Shown here: in pieces, positions 40,073-52,016 of the stretch | Layout of the letters: each line of letters begins with the position of its first letter | Numbering within the stretch: the stretch's first letter is position 1 | Source: Ananas comosus | Lineage: Eukaryota > Streptophyta > Magnoliopsida > Poales > Bromeliaceae | Length of the DNA stretch: 64,000 nucleotides | Reading direction: 5' to 3' | Assembly: GCF_001540865.1 (NCBI RefSeq) | Contig: NW_017893396.1 | Coordinates: 24,257 to 88,256, forward strand | Made by a program: the position numbers and the translations under genes | The notes under the pieces: model-generated | Databases searched by the model: none | Seen by the model: only the letters and a program-made list of their open reading frames with translations | Told to the model about the DNA's origin: nothing

Positions 40073-40690
40073 TTTTGGAATCTCAAATCCATGAAATTGC
40101 TAAGACATATTGCATTCCAATTACTTGCATTTTCTCAATCGTGCCATATATTCAAGTATGACAATTTTGATTTCATTTGATAGCCATCAAAAGATATTTT
40201 AACCAAAAGCAGACACAAGTTTTAGGTATGTGAATCCAAACAGCGTGGTCTATGCATATCAATATTCAATTGGTAAATTTTGGCATCTAAAATCCATGAA
40301 ATTCCCAAGAGATTTTGCATCCGGTTACTTTCAAATCCTCTTTTCCTGTCATGTGTTTCCATTATACAAATTCGATTTCATTTGAAGCCCACCAATTAAT
40401 AGTCTATCCTCAAAGAAGACACAAATTTTAGCATGTGAATGTAAGCAGCATGGTTTAAAAAATATCAGCGATTCAGAATTCAACTAATAGATTTTGGAAT
40501 CTCAAATCCCTGAAATTCCCAAGACATTCTGCATCCAAGTACTTGCAATTCCTCTTCCCTGTCATATGCTTCCATATGAAAATTTTTATACTGTCCAAAA
40601 ACCACCAATTGATAGTCTAACTTACCACAGATAGAGATTTAAAACCTTGCGAGCACACAAGATCCAATATTAATTCACAAAAATTGCAAA
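40073..40690. repeat. Three diverged ~205-bp tandem repeats
   Basis: Units begin near 40073, 40277 and 40491 with TTTTGG(A/C)ATCT(C/A)AAATCC. All share AAATTCCCAAGA-type, GCATCC...ACTT, CTGTCATATG and CACCAATT-AGTCTA blocks in the same order. Divergence between units is substantial, so the array is old. No coding frame. Confidence 0.75.
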
Positions 40691-41035
40691 TTATTGATCT
40701 TAATTTTATCTATCCACAGATCTTCCTGAGCAACCACTTAGCGGCTAACGATAAATCCATAAAAAATCAACAACTTTATGGAAACAAATAACAAATGCAG
40801 AAGATATCAAACTAGTCACCATGAATGATAAAAGACAACCAATTAAGAAAACAGAGCAATTAAGTAAATAGAGCAATATTAAAGTTATTAAACAGTGAAG
40901 TTGCATACTTCAAGAGTTTACTGAGAGACCGCGACTTGTAATTACCATAACTACTTTCTCTATGATGGCAGGATACCTTATCGCTATAAAGCCCATTGCC
41001 CATGAGCACGGCCTTCTTCATCTCAAACATTGCAT

Positions 41036-44000
41036 TCACTGCTTGCCCGAGGATCCCTGCTGGTCAACATGCTTGTCGGCGCTGGTGCTTTTGGTATTAT
41101 TTTGAGCAGAAGCCGCAGAATTGAGGCTCGCCTTCTTGTTAGTATCCCCCTGGTGATTGAAATAGTCAGCAAAAGCTGCAGTAGCATCTAGAGGAATATC
41201 ACCTGTGAGGGTCTTGAATGCGAACTCGATGCATGGATCGGGCCACAAATGCCCAAAAGGCGATGTAAGAGACTGAGCGGGAGTATCAGCGGCTGGTGCA
41301 CTCTGTTCGATCTGCTTTCCAGGAATGGGTTCTATACCAAGAAGCTCCGTGCTCTTCAGGTTTCCAGGAACTTTTATGCCTGTCAGAGCCTTTTCTGGGG
41401 TTGCTTTGTTAGCAAGAGGTTTTACGGCTGCTTTACCAGGAAGCTCCTTGCTCTTGAGCTTATCTTTTGAAATTCCTATGCCTACTATGCTCTTTTCTTG
41501 AACGGCTTCAATAGCAAGAGGTTTCATGGCTGCTGCTTTACCCAGAAGCTCCTTATTCTCAAGCTTGTCTCCTGGAATTCCTAGGCCTATTATGAGCTTT
41601 GCCGGAGCAAGTTTAATAACCATAGGTTTCACAGCTGCTGCTTTACCAAGAAGCTCCTTACTCTCAAGTTTGTCTTGTGGAATTCCTGTGCCAATTATGG
41701 GCTGTTTTGAAGCAGCTTCCATAGCCAGAGGTTTCACAGCTGCTGCTTCACCAACAAGCCCTTGGCTCTCGAGCTTCTCTAAAATTGGTCTGCCTATTAT
41801 AGACATCTCAACAATGGTTTGTTTAGCTGGAGGTACCATGGCTGCTTTACCAAGAAGTTCCTGGTTTTCGAGCCTTCCTGGAATATCTACACCTTTTATA
41901 AGCTTCTCAGAAATGGCGTCTTTCGCAAAAGGTCCTTTAGCTTCTTTGCCCATAAGCTCCTTGTTCTCTAGATTTTCTGGATTACCTGTGTCTGCTATAG
42001 TCTTTTCTGATGCTGCTCTCTTAGCAAGAGGCTCCTCGGCTTCTTTGTCAAGAAGCTCCTCACTCTTGAGCTTTTTGGGAATTTCTACACCAATTACAGG
42101 CTTTTCCAGACTGGCTTCTTTTCCAAGATTCTTCTCACTCTCAAGCTTTTTTGGTATCTCTAGGCCTGTTATTATATCCAAACCTTTTTGCTTAGCGGAT
42201 ACCAAGATTGATTCGGAATCTGGGTTGAAGTTTTCGGATGAATTTGCTCCTGGCTGATTGGAAACCATGAGCTTTTCATCACTGGACTGGCCGGCGGGTC
42301 CTGCATGTGCTACTTTTTTAGCTCTAAGAGCAGCTAGGCGCTCCGATGTGCGGCGTGGAATGCTTATATCTCTCGCAGCTTTGGTCTTCCTTCGTTTAGG
42401 CTGAGCCGTTTGATTCACTTCTATTGCAGCTTTTGCTTTCCTTGAGCCGCGCTTTGGTTTCCGTCCGCGCTTCCTGGGTTGTGATTGCTCCAAGGTTTTC
42501 AGGTTCTTTGGTACTTCTTCCGAAGGTGCAATACCCTCTGCAACTGGAATTGTTTCGATCTCTGAAATTTTAGGGGAACTCTCGTCCACCAAATCCGGCT
42601 GCATTTGCTGTGATGATGCTCCTGACTTAGTTCGTTGAACTGCCAGCCTAATAGGAACAAGTTCATATTGACCGTCGTCCACAGTCAGCTTCAAACCGAG
42701 CGGAGATTTGCCGTAGCTTTCCTTTCCTAAGTGCTCAGGATTTGATGATGCTTTGTTTACTGAGTCCGCTTGCTCTGCACCTGCATCACAAACTAAAATA
42801 AGGAAAAGCAAGCTTCCGGTTCAAACCTTATCATTCTGTGGGCTCCAAAAGACATCTGCAATTCTTCTATCAGATAAAGCCTTTTAACCTAAACATGTTT
42901 TTTCATTATACTGGAGCCCTCGATGAATAAACGGGAGGTAGTTCTGTAAGGGTGCAAATTTATCTCCATGTAGGATGATTTTAGTTTTACCTCGTGGTGA
43001 AGGCTGATCGGAAGTGGGAACAAGCGATCCTTTTGGGGTATCGTCAATTTCTATTTTCCGCGCTTTTGAAGCTGGTGTTTCTGCGGGAAAGAGGCACCTT
43101 TTGGTTTCTTTACCAGCTGATTCCGGTTCATTTTCTGCAGCAGGACGCTATGGGAAAAGAACAGATCATTACAATGACGAGAAGAAAAAAAAGAAACCCA
43201 CTCTTAAACTCATACAGGAGAGAAAAAGCCAAACATGACTAAAGCTTGAACAAACTATCATGGAGGAAAAGCTCTAAAGGCCTAATTGCAAATAGACTGA
43301 AGAAATAAGAAATGCAATGCCTCAGTTATAGTGGATTCTATTTTGCTTAGCTTTGGTAGTGGATTCTATTTTGCTTAGCTTTGGTTCCTAGAGCATGATG
43401 TACTAGGAAATAAGGGTGCTTTTGGTTCGGATTATTCTGGCAGGATCATAGGCAATCCTGTCAGGATTACTGTGTTTGGTTCATCCAGTATGTAATCGGG
43501 TCGGTAACGTAGCATTATAAATGGTGCATGATTATACCAAAAATATTACCGAGAGGAGGGTGTGTTTGCTTAGCTTTGGTTCCTAGAGCATGATGTAGCA
43601 GGAAATAAGCTTTATAAATTGTGGAATCTTTTATTCGTCCATCCGTCCTGGTGTCGCTTCCCAGCTTTTCTGATTTAATTTAACGGATGACCCTGCCAGA
43701 CTTAGGTATGGTAATATTGGTAAATGTATCTCCCAGATATAAATATGATTACCATGAGCTAAATTTTTTGACCTTCAGGAGCCATTAATAGTAAACATAC
43801 TTTTCCTTGAAATTGCATTTAAATTCAGAATCCCTCGAGTTCTTCCTAATTCATTGTGCTTTTATTTCCTTCTACTGATGGATGTATACCTAGGAATCTA
43901 TGCTGTCCTATGCCACAGTTAGCATTGAGGGAGGTGGTGAAGAGAGGGAAAAAAATGAAAGCTGCGGTTTAAACTTACACTAGGTTGGACTTCGACATTC

Positions 44001-47000
44001 TGCGCGCCAACGATGGTACTCCTCTTTGGTTTTACGACACATTTATGAATGTTTCCGGAGTCGGCATAGCGCAGAGCATCCTCTTTGGAAAATAATACAT
44101 ATCGACTTCGTCGACAATGATAAAACTGTAGCAATAAAGTGCAAATTAGTTATCGAGCAATTTGCGGTTAAGCAAACAAAATAACCGGTACCGGAAGGGA
44201 TCATCAGCACTTAAGAATAAACAAATGTTAACAAGCTGCAGAGACAAATAAAACAAGTCATCAAACAGTTTAGTGTTAAAAACTTGTTACTTGCTCAAAT
44301 GGAAAGAACCAACATTGTCTATGATAATACATAATTGCACTGCTAACTGCTTGAATCAAGAAGATCACGAGGCAGCTAATGCAAAGTACGAATATAGAAA
44401 CCTTTTTTTGCACCACGGACAAATCAATTATATGAATTTTCAGACTACTTAATAGCTAGCTAAGTAGATCAAAGTTCCAAAATTTTGCCACATAATAGCT
44501 TAATTGGAAAGCTATTACATGATATCCTAACAAATGAAGAGAAAAACAGATACAATTTAGGTTCATTGAGGATATGATTTCATCTCAAATGCATTATTAC
44601 TGAAATGCCAAGCTAAGATCCCAAAGTTGTTCAGTTTCTCTACAAAGAAAAGTATTCTGATGAATGCAGAGATTTGTCAATGATGATATGCGCCAAAAAG
44701 AAACCATGGCAGAATATATACTCTCTCTCAGAAATGAGAATAAAATTTGAAGATGTGCCAAATCTAGTAGGCAATACTACAGAGGAGTATTATCTTAAGA
44801 GAAGAAATCCTCAATTTATAGTAAAAAAAACAACTCAGGCTTGCTCAAATCCCAAATTCGTATTGCTTTGCTTTGCAAACTCAATTGACAAACACGAAAC
44901 TAATACAGTAAACTTAATCAGCGATTGTCTGAAGTAGCATATCACGAAAATAAATGGGAAGAAAAAAAAAAAAAGAAGCACTGCTGTTACCGTATCTTTC
45001 TTCAATTTGCCTCTGCTCGTTCTGTATTTGACTTCTTTAACAAATCCTTTCAACTCGCCCTCGGTGATCTCCGTAAGCTCTCCCACCTAGTGAAAAACTG
45101 GCAATTAAGCACACAGACCTCATGCAGGAAACATACCGGAAAAACAAGAGGATGAGCAAAGAATCAGAAAAAAAGTCGAAACAAAGACGGCGAATGTCGA
45201 AAAACACAAACTTCTCTTATGGGCTTTGCATCAGTGCCAACTTTCTGAGCTGCTGCATCGTCCTCCTTGTTTGTGGGGTCAAGCGGATTCTTCACCTGTA
45301 TGAATTGAAGTACTTCATCCTTCGAATAGAATCTGGATCCAGTCGACGGGTCGACGAAACACTACAGAAGAGCAACAGAAAATGGAACAAAGGAACAGAT
45401 ATAAGCAATGTACTTAATTTATGTCATGTGAAATAGGATAAAGAGGTCCTTTCACTGCAAGTTGTTTCAACTAGCAGAAGCTGCAAAACAAAAGAATCTA
45501 TTGCAAGGGAAAAAGAGATTTACCAACTTTACGTGATTAATTAATAGAAATAAAAGCGCAGATAATTAAGGTTTTACTTTCCTACAATTTCCTATTTCAA
45601 AAGAGCTATTTTCACATTAACCAATGCAATATGTGTTAAGGTTTTATCTTTTATTTTTTGGTTTATCTTGATTTTTCTTAACTTAACCTCGCCTTGGGTA
45701 AGGTCCAACGGCTAACCCAGAGACTGGTCAAAAAAGCCGTTGGACTCAACCTCCCACTGGCTACGTGTCACGACATGGCGGCACCTATCTGCATATAGGA
45801 GAGAGTACAGAAGAGGTTAAGCGGTTTTTTGTCTTGCTAGTACTTCTTCTTCTTCTCCCACTACTACTATGATTTTTACACAACTTCTTCTTTTACTCGT
45901 TGGATCTCTGAAAGACTACTTTGTTCGAATTGCACTATCCTAGAGACGTGCTGACGAGGTAGCTCGTGATTGTTGTATCGCTAGAAGTGATTGCTAGGAG
46001 CCTCGCAATGGAGAGGACGTTTTCCTTTCTAGAACAGTGCCTTGCACGTCTCAACCCACATGCCTTATCTGAATTTTTTACCTCTCTACTATTTTGTTGT
46101 TAACTTTTGCATATGTTTTTAAAAGAGTTATTTTAGAGGTTTCAAATCTAAATATTTACAAGATTTATTTCCACTATAAGAATAGAGAGATTTTTCCAAC
46201 ATTTTTCTCACAAACTTACTAAATTTTGTTGTTCATTTGAAGCAATGAGTGATAAAAATTTCCTCCTTGGTTGCCTTTTAATGCCTTGTACAAAGTTCTC
46301 TAGATTGTGAGTTCCATAGATATAAATTAATTTCCCATATTAATGGAAATATCAACAATATACAAAACATATGATTGATTTTGCATTGTTGAAGCCTTCA
46401 TTCAAATCTTCTCTCCACCGTCCAATAAGGGCGTGTTTGGTTCGACGAATCCCGACCATGACGAATGATCACCGATGATCGTTCGTACATGGATCTCGAC
46501 ATCAGGCAGGTTGGAGGCGAAGTCACGAGCTCTGATCTTATTGTCGCTCGCAACCTTGTCCTCACAGGTTCGTATAAAGGTACCCGACTTCGTCTCGCCA
46601 GATGCCGGATCTTGAAAGATGGCACGAGTTTGTTGGACGCGAATTAAACATGGGACTATTCCTCCTCCCTCTCTTTTTCATTTTCTTGTTCTAAATGAGT
46701 TTTCGAATGCTTGAAACTTTCATTTTAACTTAATAAAAAGATCAGTGAGGTCTCGAATAAAAAAAAAGGGCAAGGAATATTTATGGTAACTGAAAAACGA
46801 AAGTCAATATTGTGTACTTCATGTAGATCAATTGTGTTACAAATGGGGGCTACACAAGTAGCTTCATTACATGATATATAGATGGTACATAGCTCATAAT
46901 TAGCAAGATTCCCACATCAAACAATCATCTTGCATTCAATTTTAACAGATACAAAGTATATATTGATAGTTTGATCCACATATAGCAATATATTCTCCCT

Positions 47001-50000
47001 AGATATGTACAATCGGGAGAAATATCGATAAATGCTTAATACTCAGCATCAGGAAAGAGGCTCTTAACTAGTGAGAAATATCGATAAATGCTTAATACTC
47101 AGCATCGGAAAGAGGCTCTTAACTAGTGGTGTTCATTAGATCGGAGAATATCTGAGTATGGAACCGAACCGACTTGAAAAAGAAATGAAAAACCAATTTT
47201 GTTGTAAAGCGGAAAGGATTCCGATTCACAAATTTAAAAAACTTCAATTTTTGAGTACGGTTTCGGTTTTCATTTCTCGAAAGCACATCCTCATATTTTC
47301 ATCACAGATTCCCCTATGGTGTGGAGTACATATATTTTATGAATCCTTTCCTGAAAATGTAGATGGACATGATAAGTACATTCCGAAGTCGGAGATAGTT
47401 GAGGAAAGATACTGCTCTTCGACCGAACAAACCCTTCTCTAGGCATCATAAGAATTATAGGTGCACTCCCACTAAGGCACATTTTTTTTTTGTGCAATCA
47501 CTTCCTTTTGATCCAGGTACTTTTCAAAAAAGCCGAAGTAGCCTAGGGTTTACCCCAAATTATGATGCTGAACTCTAGAGTATAAGAAAGTTGGAAGAGT
47601 CACCATTAGAAGTTCAACAAATTCGGGATTTCCAATAGAAACTACGTACGAAGCCTCTCGAGAGCTCGATCCCAACTTTGTGTACAGTTGGATTTTCTGC
47701 ATTTCCAGATATGCCAGGCGATGCGAAGTTCATGAAACTAGAAAGTTACGGGCATCAAAGTTTGATTTTCCTAGACAACCCTCTAGTGAGTTCGGTTAGT
47801 ACGTCCACACCTCTTGGTATGCCAAAAGGGCAATGGTAGCACCGACGACGGCATTTCAATTTTATACAATGTTAGCGGTGGCTTATAAAGGTGAACCCAT
47901 AGAGGGTCATCAATAGTAATGGAGCTTTATACAAAGTTTCTTACTATGATATGAGTTACCACCTCTCAATCACTTATATTATCCCAAACAACCAGCTACA
48001 TTTTCCAACTGAAATGAGAAGTTACTACCGACATTGCGTTGTTTTCTCAAAATCTGGCTTTGTTTGGATTCTGGGTGGCGAACCAAACAGATATATCAAT
48101 AGGGATGAGGTATGTGCCAATTTAGGCATGAAGCCAACGATGGTGCTTATCATGACAACTCACAATGGAAAAGATCTTGACACCATCAAGATGAGTAGTC
48201 CTAAAATTAACGGGAGTCCAAAGTTGACAAAATATGACGAGTTAAATTCAATCACCTTTCTTCTATGAGGAGTTTCTATTTGGCTTTGAAGCAGCCGAAC
48301 AGCTACTATAGTTTCTTGGAACAGGCCCAAGCAGTTACACGACAAAGAACTCCTTCGACTGTGCACCATCCACTTTTGGAGTTTTCCGTCAAGCAACTAC
48401 GTCTAACGACTCTAAGTCTTTCCTCTGAGGCCCTTTCCTTGTATTCTGACTAGAATACTACTTCGCCGATCTCAAACTTCCCCGCTGCTACCACTTCCTC
48501 GGATCCTTTCTGTAGAGGTATTTCATTGCATTAACGTCAGAACTACGATCTTTGGTCCGTTTTTTGCTCTCGAGACTTCAATAGATGGGTAGTAGTCGTT
48601 ATGTTATGTATGTCTCTTCGGCTAAGTCTTCCTTTTTCTTGTTACATTACCTTTAGGTTCCTTGAGAATGTATGAGCATGTTGCACTTTGAGCATGTCAA
48701 CTATATCTCGTTCTTTATTCGCGTCAGGAGGGACATGTTTGCTGTGATTGCAGCGGTAGTTGTAGCATCTTTATGGTGTTTCTCTTCATACTCTCTTTTG
48801 GGTTTTAATGAAATGCATAGAAAACTACATACATTTTAATTTCCAAAAAAAAAAAAATCAAAGATACTACTCTATGGTGATTTCCAATAATAAAACTACT
48901 ATTCTCGTTGAAAGAACTGCTAACACTTATAGTAAGACCGATGGCTTCATTCTCACTAGATCATTAGATTCATGAAGAGAGTGATGAACTTGCTTCATTA
49001 TGCATGCATTATCTAGATAGCGAAATTGGAAGAGCAAAAGACACTTTTCTCTCATATTGTTTGAATGAATTGAAGAAAAAAAGAAAATAACTTTTCTCCA
49101 CTTTCTCCAATTTGATATTAAAAAAAAAGAGATTATTCTCAGAAGTTATTTTCGCTCTATTTCTCTTCTTTATTTTCATTAATAAAAAATATTTTTTTTT
49201 CTTCTACCTTTTTCTTTCTCTTCTTGAGTCCGAAGAGCTAGGGCAGAGGGAAAAGAAAAGAAAAAAAAAAAAAACACGAATTGAATAGATAAAAAGGAAA
49301 GGATTTATATTGCATCTCCATAACACTCAAGCTGTAGAGAACTTGAGCTCATGGCATAAAATAATAATAATAATAACAATAATAATTTTAAAAAAAATTT
49401 TAAAATCAAATTGAGCAAGCTCGTACCTGATCTTCGACACTTGCCCGAATACGCAAGCAAGATATCGTCTACTTCGCGCATCACCAATATGTTAATTTCT
49501 TCAGCAGATCTTCAGAATTGCCAAAGAGAGTCGAAGGAATCTCGAAGAAAGTAGTGAGAAAGAAAAGAGAGTAGCGAAGGCGGGAAATAAACGTAGGATT
49601 TCGAAAACTTGAGATTTTGAAGGGAAAAAAATTATAAAAAAAATAAAAGTGAAGGTAGAGCGGAGAACAATCAATAGAGGATGAGAAACTGGAAAGATGA
49701 TCGAGAAGAACACTCCATTAGGAGAAAAAGTTGATATCGTAGCCTCGCCGTTCACATATATACCATACAATTCATTCCTTTTTTAAATTATTATTTATAT
49801 TTTTACATCCTAGTAATTAATTAACTGTTATATCGATTAAATAAACTTGAGTAAAATTTGGTGCATTAATCCTTATCTCTTGCATCGATCGATCGATCGA
49901 TCGATCGATCCGAGCAAGAGGAGCGATGCTCGAAAGGATTATCAAAACAAATTGAGATGTAGCTAGAAGGAGAATAAGAAGAGATTATAACGATGAGTCA

Positions 50001-50201
50001 GATCAATCATCCACTTACCACCACACCATCATCACCATCATCATCATCATCCTCGATCCCACTCTCTGTCGTCGTCGTCGTCGTCGTCTTCATCATCTCC
50101 ATCGTCCACCCCTCCGGGAGCCACTCCGGCCGCTCCGCCGCTGCCTCTTTCCCCGATCTCCTCTCCACCATATCCGGCGATCTGTCACCGGAATCCGCCA
50201 T
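41036..50201 (-). CDS. MBD13: MBD13-like methyl-CpG-binding domain protein with tandem repeats
   Basis: Six exons: 50201-50019, 45361-45212, 45086-44991, 44125-43979, 43147-42991, 42780-41036; every phase fits, 825 aa. Two MBD-type folds: the first split over exons 1-2 (WLPEGWTMEM...CFVDPSTGSRFYSKDEVLQF, residues about 27-80), the second over exons 3-4 (KGFVKEVKYRTSRGKLKKDT|FYHCRRSRYVLFSKEDALRY, about 120-175). Then an AT-hook (PRKRGRKPKRGSRK, about 345), nine Lys/Glu/Ala-rich repeats of about 33 aa (445-740), and a conserved WPDPCIEFAFKTLTGDIP tail. It should be nuclear and bind DNA or chromatin; affinity for methylated CpG is not predictable. Odd: a Thr run and Asp run replace the basic loop of the first MBD. 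Intron 1 is 4,657 bp. Confidence 0.88.
41294..42182 (-). repeat. Nine ~99-bp coding repeats in MBD13-like exon 6
   Basis: Each unit encodes a variant of LESKELLGKAAAVKPL followed by an EKxIxGxxIP joint. The best conserved neighbours are the units near 41530, 41640 and 41740. All repeat joints keep frame, so the array is maintained as protein. Confidence 0.85.
43372..43609. repeat. 43-bp direct repeats in MBD intron 4
   Basis: TGCTTAGCTTTGGTTCCTAG... at 43372-43414 and again at 43567-43609 with about three mismatches, enclosing 152 bp. A separate 28-bp unit (GTGGATTCTATTTTGC...) is duplicated in tandem just before, at about 43331-43383. The enclosed part reads GGTGCTTTTGGTTCGGATTA and may be a MITE. 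Confidence 0.7.
45703..45745. repeat. Perfect 11-bp stem hairpin
   Basis: GTCCAACGGCT and its exact complement AGCCGTTGGAC are separated by 21 bases. The surrounding 400 bp (CTACGTGTCACG, then TATAGGAGAGAGTAC, then a pyrimidine-rich stretch) resembles an LTR promoter, but I could not find both LTR ends. Confidence 0.55.
46431..46763. mobile_element. Possible retrotransposed fragment with poly(A) end
   Basis: A less AT-rich block that begins GGGCGTGTTTGG and ends in AATAAAAAG, 20 more bases and an A run. It holds a short open stretch (DLIVARNLVLTGSYKGTRLR) that I do not recognise. Origin uncertain. Confidence 0.3.
47017..47127. repeat. 56-bp tandem duplication
   Basis: GAGAAATATCGATAAATGCT... 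is present twice in tandem with a single-base indel between copies, so the duplication is recent. Confidence 0.9.
49885..49909. repeat. (TCGA)n microsatellite
   Basis: Six TCGA units in MBD intron 1, about 110 bp from the exon 1 donor. Confidence 0.9.
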
Positions 50202-50202
50202 T

Positions 50203-50370
50203 GCTCTCTCTCTCTCTCTAGAGCTCTTTTCTCTCTCTCTCTCTCTCTCTCGAGCTCTCTCGCGCTCTATCGCACTCGCTCTTTCTCTCTCTCTCTCTAG
50301 AGCTCTTTTCTCTCTCTCTCTCTCTCTCTCTCTATAGAGCTCTCTCGCGCTCTATCGCACTCGCTCGCTC
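50203..50370. repeat. Tandem CT-rich repeat in MBD13-like leader
   Basis: Two copies of an 80-85-bp unit: (CT)n, TAGAGCTCTTTT, (CT)n, then GAGCTCTCTCGCGCTCTATC and GCACTCGCT. It lies directly upstream of the MBD start codon on the minus strand, where it would be a GA-rich leader. Confidence 0.85.
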
Positions 50371-52016
50371 ACGCTCTCAATTACTTGCTTCTTATTCTTA
50401 TTCCCTCTACTGATAATGTACCCGGAGCTCAGAAGCGCAAAACCCACGTGTCGGCGCGGGGCCCACCCCCTAACGGAAACTGAGAATCCCGAGGCCTATC
50501 CGACGGTGGAGAAATTCGCTAATTTTCGTGCGGGTTTAGTACCGAGAACACAAGCACGAGTCCCTCGGGGTGCGCGTGCGAGCCTCGCCTCCGACGGCTG
50601 GCACTGAGTGAGAAGGCGTTACCACCCCGCGTGTGAATTTACCGTTTTGCCCCTCGAAATATGCGCCTTCTCCCCGAAGCGCGGTGGGGCCCACCCCACC
50701 CCTTGGCTCACGCCGTTACGCGCGGGATGGAACAACTATTCCCTGGACCCGGTGTACGAGCTCGCCTTTTACACCGCCAATTTACAATTCTATTAATTTT
50801 CGAAACCAAAATATAACTTATTGATTTTGCTCCGCAGCATTCAAAAACACCGGCCCACTAAAAACCATAAATTTCAGCTATTATTTTGTAACAAATCAAA
50901 ACAAATTTTTATTCTACTGTTGATTTTTGAGATATCTTAACAATAATTTTAAAATATATTATTTGCATATATATATATATATTTTTAAAATTATATTTGA
51001 GGGATTATGTTTTATTTGTTAGACATTTTTTTATTAAATAAATATCACCTTCGGTGCATGGATTGTGTGTATACAAGAAGTGCAAGCAACATTGATGGCT
51101 ACAGTAGGAAATTGAGGGACACGTGTTGGGATTCAAACGGGCTGGATATGAAATGACACTTTTACCCCTCATTTGAGGGAGTCGGCGCGGTAAAAGACTA
51201 TTTCGTACGCGCCGTAACGGCTGTTTAACTCCGTCGTCGGCGACGCGTGTGATTTGAGTCAAACGCACTGACGCGAGGGCGTTGTAACGGTGTTTACCGA
51301 CGCAGGTTTAACGGACGTTTTTGCTCAGAGGATAATTACTGAGTGGAGTTATAGCGAAGATTCACTTTAAGAAAATATTATCTAATAGATTTGTTTTGTA
51401 AAATATATCTCAAATATTCACTACAAAGAATTAATTTTATGCATACTTCTTAGTCTAAACATATCTACTCAATTTTAATTTACTGCTGACACGTGAAGAA
51501 CATCAAATATGCTGACGCAGTGACGCCACTATGTTGTTTTTCTAAATATAAAAACAAATATTTAAGATTTTTATTTATAAAAATAAATTAATAAAAACGA
51601 TGAATTATTTATTATTTTCTAACAGTAATGAATTATTTACTATTTTTACCATATTTTATATATTTTTTATATTCAAACTTCAGAATATATATAATATTAA
51701 ATATTAAAATAATTCTTTAAGAAAAACGATAAATAATTTATCTTATTTAGAAAGTGATAATTTATTCACCATATACATGTAGTTTTATAAATAAATTTTT
51801 TAAAAAATATTTTTATAATTATAATATTTTTTAAGTTTATTAATAAAAAAAATTCTTTAGCGGCTATGCCTGTTCGGTTGGAAGTTGGAACGTAAGAACA
51901 AAATTTAAAAGAAAAAAAAAAAAAAGTGATCTTTTTAAGCCCACACAAATTTTTTTTTTTTAAAAAAAATTTAAAGGTCGAGGCGCCACGAACGAAGCTG
52001 TAGAAGCTTCCTCACC
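50371..52016. other. Divergent upstream region, MBD13-like and UP3-like genes
   Basis: The first 400 bp are GC-rich with CCCACGTGTC and GGGCCCACC motifs, then AT-rich. A second moderately GC block (51120-51340) has repeated GACGCG/GTAACGG motifs. No gene seen. Confidence 0.45.

Larger units (their letters stand above)
45362..50018 (-). other. Large first intron of the MBD13-like gene
   Basis: Bounded by a perfect donor (GTG|GTAAGT at 50018) and an acceptor (CTGTAG|TGT at 45362). It contains a hairpin (45703-45745), a 56-bp tandem duplication (47017-47127), two poly(A)-ended blocks (ending near 46763 and 48853) that look like retrotransposed sequence, and AT-rich DNA. No other gene with support. 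Confidence 0.65.

Noticed and set aside
41526..42257. 243-codon open frame on the plus strand
   Set aside because: Antisense shadow of the repeat-coding exon of the MBD13-like gene; its own repeats mirror that array.
45640..46170. Solo LTR in the MBD intron
   Set aside because: Promoter-like features are present, but I found no matched TG...CA ends with a 5-bp duplication and no primer-binding site.
47951..48268. 105-codon open frame in MBD intron 1
   Set aside because: No domain or similarity recognised, no splice or promoter context; most likely fortuitous.
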